From Verrucomicrobia bacterium TMED40 (GTDB taxonomy: Bacteria > Verrucomicrobiota > Verrucomicrobiia > Opitutales > Seribacteraceae): a stretch of DNA of 5,126 nt. The DNA is taken from positions 21,549-26,674 of the forward strand of contig NHCT01000015.1 in the NCBI GenBank assembly GCA_002167605.1. Reading direction: 5' to 3'. The notes beneath the pieces are model-generated. The model was given only the letters and a program-made list of their open reading frames with translations. It had not been told where the DNA came from and made no database searches. A program made the translations under genes and the position numbers. Below are positions 1-5,126 of the stretch, piece after piece (the stretch's first letter is position 1; each line of letters begins with the position of its first letter).

Positions 1-1895
1 ATTCCGGTGATGCCCAGGTGACTGCCAGAATGACCGAGGAAATCGGAGAAGATAAAGCCATGAGTATGGAGCAATGGTTGATCGACGGAACCGCTCTCGA
101 AGATGTTGCCCAGTTTGATTTCGTCGCTCAGGAAGGAGAATCTGGATTAAACTGGTTCGTTGCTCCTTCTTTGGCTCCAGTATTTAGTGCAGATGCAGAT
201 ATGGATAATGAAGGTACAAACATTACTGGTGCTCCTGTGCAAGAAAATCAGGAAGAGTTGATTGTCGAGGAACAACCAGTGGAGGAAACCGACAACGAAA
301 GTAATCCCACCGCTGACCTCGAGGATACTCCGCTTGCAGATGAGGCCGAAGTCTCCTCACCCGAAGCCGATGCAGACCAAACTCAACCTGCACCCACCGA
401 AGCATCCAACCAAGAATCGGAAGTTGTGGAACCAGAGGCACCGATCCACGAAGTGGAGGAGGCCATTGTCCTCGTCCCGGTTACCCCAATAAGCGATCCG
501 TCGGAAACCTTGATTGATCCGACCACAGGCACCGAAAGTGAAGCAACGGTTTCCTACGACTCGGGAACGGATGCAGAAGCCAATGCGGGAACCGAAGCCA
601 GCCAACCAGCAACGGTGGCAGAGGAAAATGCACCTCAGCCTGAAGTGATTGCCGTCGAAGAAAGCAATCCCCAGCCTCTACCCACCGAAGAGTCTGGGTT
701 TACGGAAACTGTCGTAGCGATGAACGGGGAGGACGATACCCTTGCATACATCTCGGATGCTCCCGAAAGCGAGGCATCGGAAACCTTCATTGATCCGACC
801 ACAGGCTCTGACAGCGAAGCAACTGTGTTCCACGACTCGGGAACGGGTGCTCAAGCCAATGCTGGAACCGAAGCGAGCGAACCAGCCAAGGTGGCAGAGG
901 AAAATGCGCCTCAGCCTGAAGTGATTGCCATCGAAGAAAGCAATCCCCAGCCTCTGCCCACCGAAGAGTCCGGGTTTACGGAAACTGTCGTAGCGATGAA
1001 CGGTGAGGACGATACCCTTGCATACATCTCGGATGCTCCCGAAAGCGAGGCATCGGAAACCTTGATTGATCCGACCACAGGCACCGAAAGTGAAGCAACG
1101 GTTTCCCACGACTCGGGAACGGATGCAGAAGCCAATGCGGGAACCGAAGCCAGCGAACCAGCCACGGTGGCAGAGGAGAATGTGCCTCAGCCTGAAGTGA
1201 TTGCCACGAAAGAAAAGGCCAATGAACAAAACTCCGAGGCCGAAAAAGTAGTTGAAGTCGAAAAGGTTGTCGGAGCTGTCGCACCCGTTGATAAGACTAA
1301 GGGGCAAGGCCCGTTACCCACCGAAAAAGCCGGTGAAACCGAAGCCGATCCAGAAAAAGAAAATACCTCGAAAACCAACGACACTGAAGAGGGCAACCTG
1401 GATTCCACCACCGAAAAGTCCAGTCAACCAAAACCCGAGACCGAAACCGAACCAACCATGGAAGAGGAAATCGAGTTGAGTGAGGCAATCGAGGAAGAGA
1501 CGGAAGCTCCCACAGCTGATAAAAGCAAGGAGGATTCCACTGAATCTGAAAAGGAGGAAACAACCGAGGAACCTACTCTCGCAGAATTATCCTTCACCGA
1601 AGAATTGGGAGATCATTGGCTCAAGGCACCGGGTGTCGGAATCTTCTATGATGCCGGGAACGGATGGATCTTCCAACCTTCGATGGGTTGGTGCTACCTA
1701 AAGGTTTGCGACTCCGAATGCTCTTTCTGGCTCTACCAGGAGGACTTGGGTTGGATCTGGTTCGACATCCAAACCCAGGGCATGGTGTACGCCATGAGCG
1801 ACTGGTGCAACGGATGGCTTCACTACACCGCTGCAACCTTTTCCGAAAGTACCTTCCTTTATGACTACGAAAATGAAATTTGGATGAAATGGTAA
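1..1895 (+). CDS. Acidic repeat-stalk surface protein with Trp/Cys-rich C-terminal module (5' partial)
   Basis: Function not recognised; probably a secreted or surface-attached protein. The frame is open from the left edge (first whole codon at base 3) to TAA at 1893-1895. Possible starts are GTG 18 and ATG 30, 60 and 66. ATG 30 has an AGGTGA 8 nt upstream, but no start gives a signal peptide, and the four Cys in the last domain suggest an exported protein, so I favour a gene beginning left of the window. Numbering from base 18 (625 residues): 1-55 is a more ordinary folded-looking segment with aromatic residues; about 56-525 is a low-complexity, strongly acidic E/T/S/P/A-rich stalk containing a 92-residue repeat (from residue 162); about 530-625 is a compact Trp/Cys module. 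The stalk contains no Cys or Trp and should be extended and disordered. A strong terminator follows, so it does not appear to be co-transcribed with the next gene. The coding call is firm; the role is inference. Confidence 0.85.
   Translation, partial: SGDAQVTARMTEEIGEDKAMSMEQWLIDGTALEDVAQFDFVAQEGESGLNWFVAPSLAPVFSADADMDNEGTNITGAPVQENQEELIVEEQPVEETDNESNPTADLEDTPLADEAEVSSPEADADQTQPAPTEASNQESEVVEPEAPIHEVEEAIVLVPVTPISDPSETLIDPTTGTESEATVSYDSGTDAEANAGTEASQPATVAEENAPQPEVIAVEESNPQPLPTEESGFTETVVAMNGEDDTLAYISDAPESEASETFIDPTTGSDSEATVFHDSGTGAQANAGTEASEPAKVAEENAPQPEVIAIEESNPQPLPTEESGFTETVVAMNGEDDTLAYISDAPESEASETLIDPTTGTESEATVSHDSGTDAEANAGTEASEPATVAEENVPQPEVIATKEKANEQNSEAEKVVEVEKVVGAVAPVDKTKGQGPLPTEKAGETEADPEKENTSKTNDTEEGNLDSTTEKSSQPKPETETEPTMEEEIELSEAIEEETEAPTADKSKEDSTESEKEETTEEPTLAELSFTEELGDHWLKAPGVGIFYDAGNGWIFQPSMGWCYLKVCDSECSFWLYQEDLGWIWFDIQTQGMVYAMSDWCNGWLHYTAATFSESTFLYDYENEIWMKW
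393..500 (+). repeat. Degenerate half-unit preceding the tandem array
   Basis: The 9-mer CCCACCGAA, which marks the second half of each good unit at 681 and 957, also occurs at 393. The encoded PTEASNQESEVV aligns with PTEESGFTETVV of the clean copies. The distance from there to the next SETLID is four codons longer than in the clean copies. I read this as a decayed upstream half-copy; the protein similarity is modest, so this is an inference. Confidence 0.45.
501..1205 (+). repeat. 276-bp tandem repeat (2.55 copies) inside the acidic stalk
   Basis: Copies begin at 501, 777 and 1053, each with TCGGAAACCTT followed by codons for I-D-P-T-T-G. The period is exactly 276 bp (92 codons) with no indels. 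Copy 3 stops matching at about 1205, after the codons for P-E-V-I-A. By hand count, the first 153 bases differ at 6 positions between copies 1 and 3, but at about 17 between copies 2 and 3. The remaining 123 bases differ at only 4 positions between copies 1 and 2. The unit encodes segments such as SGTDAEANAGTEAS and LPTEESGFTETVV. In-frame repeats of this kind lengthen a surface stalk and can change copy number by recombination or slippage. Confidence 0.95.
1317..1343 (+). repeat. Degenerate half-unit trailing the tandem array
   Basis: CCCACCGAA recurs at 1317, encoding PLPTEKAGETE, which resembles PLPTEESGFTET of the clean units. It lies 84 bp (28 codons) later than the 276-bp period predicts. 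A Lys/Val/Glu-rich stretch that includes EKVVEVEKVV fills the preceding segment. It may be a decayed remnant of the second half of copy 3. Confidence 0.35.
1611..1892 (+). other. C-terminal Trp/Cys-rich module of the repeat protein
   Basis: About 95 residues, sharply different from the acidic stalk. There are ten Trp, including four Gly-Trp pairs (W550, W558, W579, W600, counted from base 18), many Tyr and Phe, and four Cys (C559, C564, C568, C597) that are the only Cys in the visible protein. The protein ends in EIWMKW. Gly-Trp-aromatic spacing of this type recalls short beta-hairpin wall-binding repeats, and similar Trp-rich tails occur on secreted verrucomicrobial proteins as far as I recall. 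Even numbers of Cys suggest disulfides and export. A role in anchoring to the envelope or binding glycan is inference. Confidence 0.6.
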
Positions 1896-1921
1896 GCAAT
1901 CAAAGGTAAGTCCAATTAACT

Positions 1922-1963
1922 AAGGCGTCGTCCACTGAAGGGAGTGGACGACGCCTTTTTGTT
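1922..1963 (+). terminator. Strong intrinsic terminator after the repeat-protein gene
   Basis: The left arm AAGGCGTCGTCCACT (1922-1936) is the exact reverse complement of the right arm at 1943-1957, with a six-base loop GAAGGG. T-rich sequence follows (T at 1958-1960, then GTTT). The stem starts 27 bases after the TAA of the upstream gene. It should end that transcript and separate it from the metallopeptidase gene. The right arm also contains the GTG that opens the longest form of the next reading frame, which argues against that start. Confidence 0.93.
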
Positions 1964-2033
1964 TATTTGCCAAACCTCCCGGCACCCAGCCTTTGGACTC
2001 GCCATCCCGATTGGGTCTTTCATACCTTTCGGA

Positions 2034-3359
2034 ATGCTCAACGCCTCTTTTCTTTCCGTCCTTTCCTTGAGCTTACTTGCTTGCCTTGCGAACTCCGGTG
2101 TACTGAGGGGTTCTGATGCATTGCAAACAGACCCTCCGTTCGACTGGTCGGTCAACCAGCACCAAGCCAAACAGGCGAAATGGATTCTCGGAGCACTCAA
2201 GGATTGGAGAAAGACTCTTCCCAGTAGTCCACACAAGGCCTTGCGTGTGGTCTATTTTCATCCCTCCGACCGACCACCTCTGAAGAATTATCTCGAACGC
2301 TGGGACGCAATCATGAGCGACATGCAGGATTTCTACCGAAGTGAAATGGAGTACCTGAACTACGGGAAGGTCACCATAACCCTCGAAAGAGAGAACGGGA
2401 AATTGAAACTGCATCAGGTTCGCGGAAAGTCCAAGGATGACGGTTCCTACACCTACAAATCAGGAGGTAAGATCCGTGAAGAGGTCTTTGCCTCGCTCAA
2501 GAAAAAAGGCATCGACCCCAACAGGGAAACCATCCTGATTGTCTGCGGACTCTCCAAGACGGAAGGCAAGAAAGTCACCATCTATTCGCCTTACTATGGC
2601 ATGGGTGCCAACCACAACCGTGGTATCTGTTTCACTGCGGATATGGAGTGGCTCTCCGTCGAAGGACTCAAGCCCGACCCGTCCAAAACCATTCTCCAAG
2701 TGAAGGAACACCGCGACTACGAACCGTTCACTCTCGCCCGTTTCAACACCATCTACCTTGGTGGTGCAATCCATGACCTTGGGCACGGTCTCTCTCTTCC
2801 CCACAACCTCGCCACGAAAAGCGAGGCTCTTCGAGGAACCGCGCTTATGGGAGCGGGTAACTACACCTACCGCAAGGAATGGCGCCAGAAAGGCAAAGGC
2901 TCTTTCCTGACTCATGCAAGCGCCGTTCGTCTGCTCGCACATCCGCTCTTCGGAGGCACCATCGACGGATCGGCCACACCCAACGAAGTGGACTACCTGG
3001 ACTTGAACGCCACTCACGAAAAGGACTCGATTCACATCCGGGGCAGAATTCGTTCATCCATCCCCGCTCTTGCCATGATCGCTTACAATGACCGTGAAAA
3101 CAAGGGACAGCGAGGATACGGCGTCAACCAGGACTACGACGCCACCACATGGGTGTCCGTCCTAAGCCCTAAAAATGAATTTCGCATCCGCATCGGAGAA
3201 CTCCGTGAGGGCAATCATGAGATTCGCTTGGTGAGCGTTCACACCGACGGATCGACCTCCACCAAGCGCCTGCATTATTCCAGAGCCGAAGGAAACACCG
3301 ACCTTCAAAAGATAAGCAAACAGATCGATAACATCATCGCCAAACCGTCCGACCGCTAA
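2034..3359 (+). CDS. Exported metzincin-like metallopeptidase (variant zinc motif)
   Basis: Encodes 441 residues from ATG 2034. The frame extends upstream to GTG 1944, but that codon lies inside the terminator stem and would place about 30 unlikely residues before a clear hydrophobic signal segment (residues 4-19). LLAC with Cys17 could be a lipobox, so the product may be a lipoprotein; the n-region lacks a basic residue. No clear ribosome binding site is visible. Zinc motif: H247-D-L-G-H251-G-L-S254-L-P-H257, fitting metzincin HExxHxxGxxH except Asp for Glu and Ser for Gly. LMGAGNY with Met272, 15 residues after the third His, is a good Met-turn candidate. Residues about 65-150 resemble an N-terminal protease subdomain (VVYFHPSDRPP, then a helix). 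Residues about 325-415 look beta-rich, perhaps an accessory sandwich. I recall similar proteins in Planctomycetes and Verrucomicrobia but no named gene. It lies 22 bp before a sulfatase gene and is probably co-transcribed with it. Substrate unknown; reduced or lost activity is possible. Confidence 0.8.
   Translation: MLNASFLSVLSLSLLACLANSGVLRGSDALQTDPPFDWSVNQHQAKQAKWILGALKDWRKTLPSSPHKALRVVYFHPSDRPPLKNYLERWDAIMSDMQDFYRSEMEYLNYGKVTITLERENGKLKLHQVRGKSKDDGSYTYKSGGKIREEVFASLKKKGIDPNRETILIVCGLSKTEGKKVTIYSPYYGMGANHNRGICFTADMEWLSVEGLKPDPSKTILQVKEHRDYEPFTLARFNTIYLGGAIHDLGHGLSLPHNLATKSEALRGTALMGAGNYTYRKEWRQKGKGSFLTHASAVRLLAHPLFGGTIDGSATPNEVDYLDLNATHEKDSIHIRGRIRSSIPALAMIAYNDRENKGQRGYGVNQDYDATTWVSVLSPKNEFRIRIGELREGNHEIRLVSVHTDGSTSTKRLHYSRAEGNTDLQKISKQIDNIIAKPSDR
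2772..2804 (+). other. Variant metzincin zinc-binding motif
   Basis: The codons read H-D-L-G-H-G-L-S-L-P-H. The three zinc-ligand His are at the canonical spacing (positions 1, 5, 11). The general-base Glu is replaced by Asp (GAC), and the Gly that permits the tight turn is replaced by Ser (TCT). The candidate Met-turn Met is at 2847-2849. Confidence 0.7.
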
Positions 3360-3369
3360 CTGGGTTAGC
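3355..3369 (+). other. Short hairpin spanning the metallopeptidase stop codon
   Basis: GCTAAC (3355-3360) pairs exactly with GTTAGC (3364-3369) across a TGG loop. It includes the TAA stop and lies 12 bases before the sulfatase ATG. There is no T-run, only CTTTAG, so it is unlikely to be an efficient terminator. It might tune translation of the downstream gene or be chance. Confidence 0.35.
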
Positions 3370-3381
3370 CTTTAGATATTC

Positions 3382-4773
3382 ATGAAAACCCTATTCTCGA
3401 TTCTTTTCCTTTCTCTGCTAGCACCAATCGGAGCAGAGCCCAGAACCAATGTCCTCTTTATAGCCGTCGATGACCTCCGACCCGAACTCGGTTGTTATGG
3501 AAAAGAAGAGATCCTTTCTCCACATATCGATAAACTGGCCGCTCAAGGCACGCTCTTCACCCGGGCCTATTGCCAAGTTGCGGTGTGCGGGGCTTCACGA
3601 GCCAGCTTGATGACGGGACTTCGCCCCACCTGGAAACGATTCCTCACCTACAATACTTTCGCTGAAAAGGACGCTCCCGGTGCAAGGACGGTGGCCGAAG
3701 AACTGAAAGGGGCCGGCTATCATTGCATTTCCAATGGCAAAATCTTTCACAATAAGAAAGACACCGCGGACCGTAGTTGGAGTGAGGCTCCCTGGAAACC
3801 CGAGGTCGGAGGTGCCTCCTTTTTGGATCCAAGCTCCAAGGACATGATTGGAGGAACAAAGAAAAGAGGGCCGGTTCTCGAAAGCCCGGAGGTTGCCGAC
3901 AATGCGTACCCAGACGGTCAGATCGCAGACAAGACCATAGCCGATCTCAAGCGTATGACCAAAAGCAAGAAGCCGTTTTTTCTGGCCTGTGGGTTCCTTA
4001 AACCCCACCTCCCCTTTTATGCTCCCAAGAAATATTGGGATCTTTACGATCGGCAAGCCATCGAGATCGCGGATAACCGAAAGCGTCCTCAAAACGCCCC
4101 GGATCAGTTGACCGGGTCCGCAGAGATCCACAGCTACCATGACCGCGGACTAACCTATAATGACGACGCCTGGCACAGAGCGTGCCGGCACGGATACTAC
4201 GCCTGCGTCAGCTATGTGGACGCTCAGGTGGGCCGGATCATGAAAACCTTGGATCAATTGGATATTCGTAAGAACACCGTGGTGGTCCTTTGGGGAGATC
4301 ATGGTTGGCATTTGGGCGAGCATGATTTTTGGGGGAAACACAATGTGATGCATCTTTCGACCCGCTCTCCACTGATCGTTTCCACCCCTGGAAGTAAAGG
4401 AGGGCAAACCTGCGACCGGTTGGTCGAATTCGTGGACCTCTATCCCACCATCCTGGACTTGGTCGGTCTCAAGACAACCAATTCCGAACTCGAGGGATTC
4501 AGTTTCAAACCCCTGCTCGACAAACCCCGTATGCTTTGGAAGAAGGCCGCCTTTTCGAGGTACGGACCGGCGGTTAGCCTGATTACACCGAGATTTAACT
4601 TCGTCCGTTTCAAGGATGGGGAAAAGATGCTTTTCGATCTCAACTCCGACCCCGAGGAAAACCTCAACCTCGCGACCTATCCAAAGCAAAAGGAAAACCT
4701 CGCTCGCTTGGAAAAGATGCTTCGGGCCGGATGGGAAAATGTTCTACCCCCAAGCGCTAGGCCCAAGAACTGA
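3382..4773 (+). CDS. Secreted S1-type sulfatase, iduronate-2-sulfatase-like
   Basis: Encodes 463 residues, a normal length for bacterial sulfatases of this type. It hydrolyses sulfate esters, most plausibly on a sulfated polysaccharide or glycosaminoglycan-like chain. Residues 1-18 are a Sec signal peptide (Lys2, hydrophobic core, cleavage probably after A18), indicating periplasmic or external action. Visible active-site residues: metal ligands D30 and D31 in VDDLRP; formylglycine motif C69-G-A-S-R73; K120 and H123 in GKIFH; H209 in KPHLPF; D306 and H307 in WGDHGW; K319 in WGKH. Their spacing matches human iduronate-2-sulfatase as I recall it (D45, C84, K135, H138, D334, K347): constant offset 15 up to H123, and 28 at D306 and K319. 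ATG 3382 is chosen because it begins the signal peptide; no clear ribosome binding site is seen. The gene follows the metallopeptidase by 22 bp and is followed by a probable terminator. No sulfatase-maturing enzyme is in the window. The family call is firm; the exact sugar substrate is not determinable here. Confidence 0.95.
   Translation: MKTLFSILFLSLLAPIGAEPRTNVLFIAVDDLRPELGCYGKEEILSPHIDKLAAQGTLFTRAYCQVAVCGASRASLMTGLRPTWKRFLTYNTFAEKDAPGARTVAEELKGAGYHCISNGKIFHNKKDTADRSWSEAPWKPEVGGASFLDPSSKDMIGGTKKRGPVLESPEVADNAYPDGQIADKTIADLKRMTKSKKPFFLACGFLKPHLPFYAPKKYWDLYDRQAIEIADNRKRPQNAPDQLTGSAEIHSYHDRGLTYNDDAWHRACRHGYYACVSYVDAQVGRIMKTLDQLDIRKNTVVVLWGDHGWHLGEHDFWGKHNVMHLSTRSPLIVSTPGSKGGQTCDRLVEFVDLYPTILDLVGLKTTNSELEGFSFKPLLDKPRMLWKKAAFSRYGPAVSLITPRFNFVRFKDGEKMLFDLNSDPEENLNLATYPKQKENLARLEKMLRAGWENVLPPSARPKN
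3586..3600 (+). other. Formylglycine maturation motif (C-G-A-S-R)
   Basis: Cys69 would be converted to the catalytic formylglycine. The motif has Ala where the classical C-x-P-S-R has Pro; Ala is tolerated in the C/S-x-P/A-x-R consensus. A Cys-type motif can be matured by oxygen-dependent FGE or by a radical-SAM anSME. Neither gene is present in this window. Confidence 0.9.
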
Positions 4774-4808
4774 GCCATTATAAAAAAGTTTTATGGGCAG
4801 GCTTTTTT
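4773..4808 (+). terminator. Probable intrinsic terminator after the sulfatase gene
   Basis: ATAAAA (4780-4785) pairs with TTTTAT (4789-4794) across an AAG loop. Outside an asymmetric internal loop, AGCC (4773-4776) pairs with GGCT (4800-4803), followed directly by a T-run (4803-4808). The stem overlaps the last base of the stop codon. The inner stem is AT-rich and the stem is interrupted, so it is weaker than the one at 1922. Confidence 0.5.
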
Positions 4809-4840
4809 CCGTTGGCAAAGACTCTTTCCTTCCACTTAAC

Positions 4841-4872
4841 TGATCTCCTTGTCGATCTCTCCAAGTAGATCA
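4841..4872. repeat. Short GATC-containing inverted/direct repeats upstream of the oxidoreductase
   Basis: TGATCT (4841-4846) and AGATCA (4867-4872) form a 6-bp inverted repeat with a 20-base gap. GATCTC also occurs twice, 12 bases apart (4842 and 4854). The location, 45 to 77 bases before the next start codon, would suit an operator, but arms this short may be chance. The rest of the gap 4774-4917 holds the terminator and nothing else I can support. Confidence 0.2.
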
Positions 4873-4917
4873 TTAAAGCCAAACCATTTATTGCAACCCA
4901 CCAGGAACCCCCACGCC

Positions 4918-5126
4918 ATGAACAACACAAGTCGTCGAAATTTCATCAAAACCTCAGGAGCCATCGGAAGCTTCTTTATTCTACCTTCCGGTCTTCGGGC
5001 CAAGTCACCCAATAGTAAGATTTGCACCGCCCATATAGGGACCGGGGGCAAAGGGCGGATTGATACGGTCTATCTGGCCAAGCATGACAATGTTGAAGTG
5101 ATTGGCCTCTGCGATGTCGATTATGC
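4918..5126 (+). CDS. Tat-exported Gfo/Idh/MocA family oxidoreductase (3' partial)
   Basis: The first 69 codons plus two bases are present before the right edge cuts the gene. The family comprises NAD(P)-dependent dehydrogenases or related enzymes acting on sugars, inositols and similar polyols. The N-terminus carries a twin-arginine signal, S5-R6-R7-N8-F9-I10-K11, followed by a hydrophobic stretch (about 14-24, ending in LPSGLRA). This predicts export in folded form, usually with bound cofactor. Rossmann features follow: strand ICTAHIG, glycine motif G41-T-G43-G-K-G46, and the acidic residue D66 in VIGLCDVD at the end of the second strand. ATG 4918 is fixed by the Tat motif near its start; an AGGA at 4903-4906 is 11 bases upstream. 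It follows a probable terminator and a 144-bp gap, so it likely starts its own transcript. The catalytic Lys (EKP motif) lies beyond the window. Exact substrate unknown. Confidence 0.92.
   Translation, partial: MNNTSRRNFIKTSGAIGSFFILPSGLRAKSPNSKICTAHIGTGGKGRIDTVYLAKHDNVEVIGLCDVDY

Noticed and set aside
501..1205. CRISPR array or intergenic satellite as explanation for the repeats
   Set aside because: The 276-bp period is a multiple of three, lies inside one open frame, and the copies are contiguous with no short repeat/spacer pattern.
678..1307. 209-codon open frame on the minus strand across the repeat array
   Set aside because: It is antisense to the acidic repeat. The periodic codon pattern of the + strand keeps the antisense frame open and repeats its product; there is no start context or recognisable protein.
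1961..2033. Promoter search between the terminator and the metallopeptidase start
   Set aside because: TTGGAC at 1993-1998 has no acceptable -10 at normal spacing; a promoter is expected here but not visible.
2460..3035. 191-codon minus-strand open frame within the metallopeptidase gene
   Set aside because: The + strand frame has a signal peptide, zinc motif and Met-turn; the antisense product shows no domain.
3595..4689. Minus-strand open frames of 181 and 179 codons within the sulfatase gene
   Set aside because: They are shadows of a clear sulfatase with all catalytic residues on the + strand.
4812..4840. Possible promoter for the oxidoreductase: TTGGCA at 4812-4817 with CTTAAC 17 bases later
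   Set aside because: The -35 matches 5 of 6 bases but the -10 only 3 of 6, so I do not annotate it.
4836..5051. 71-codon minus-strand frame over the 4774-4917 gap and the oxidoreductase start
   Set aside because: It overlaps the Tat signal and Rossmann region of a clear + strand gene, and its product is not recognisable.

Overview
The window looks like a chromosomal segment of a Verrucomicrobiota bacterium (Opitutales/Puniceicoccales-like) or a PVC-group relative. This rests on family recall rather than a search. The pointers are a Trp-rich C-terminal module of a kind I associate with secreted verrucomicrobial proteins, an iduronate-2-sulfatase-type arylsulfatase, a Tat-exported Gfo/Idh/MocA oxidoreductase, and mostly weak Shine-Dalgarno signals. 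All genes are on the + strand.

Layout. (1) Bases 1-1895 hold the 3' part of a gene whose reading frame is open to the left edge. It encodes a very acidic Glu/Thr/Ser/Pro/Ala-rich stalk containing a 276-bp (92-residue) tandem repeat, followed by a compact C-terminal module of about 95 residues with ten Trp and the protein's only four Cys. A strong intrinsic terminator (15-bp perfect stem) follows. (2) Bases 2034-3359 encode an exported metzincin-like protein with the zinc motif HDLGHGLSLPH, in which the usual Glu is Asp and the usual Gly is Ser. (3) Only 22 bases later, 3382-4773 encodes a secreted S1-type sulfatase whose catalytic residues match human iduronate-2-sulfatase in spacing. A probable terminator follows. 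(4) Bases 4918-5126 hold the start of a Tat-signal Gfo/Idh/MocA oxidoreductase cut by the right edge.

Functional reading. Genes 2 and 3 are probably co-transcribed and both products are exported, so they may act together outside the cytoplasm on sulfated glycans or glycoproteins. The oxidoreductase after the second terminator fits a carbohydrate-processing neighbourhood but probably has its own transcription start. The repeat protein is a separate unit, most likely a cell-surface or secreted protein with an extended stalk.

The least explained items are the mosaic repeat array with decayed edges, the Trp/Cys terminal module, and the altered zinc motif. I see no RNA genes, CRISPR array, insertion sequence or phage genes. 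I found no convincing evidence for a wholly new multi-gene system.
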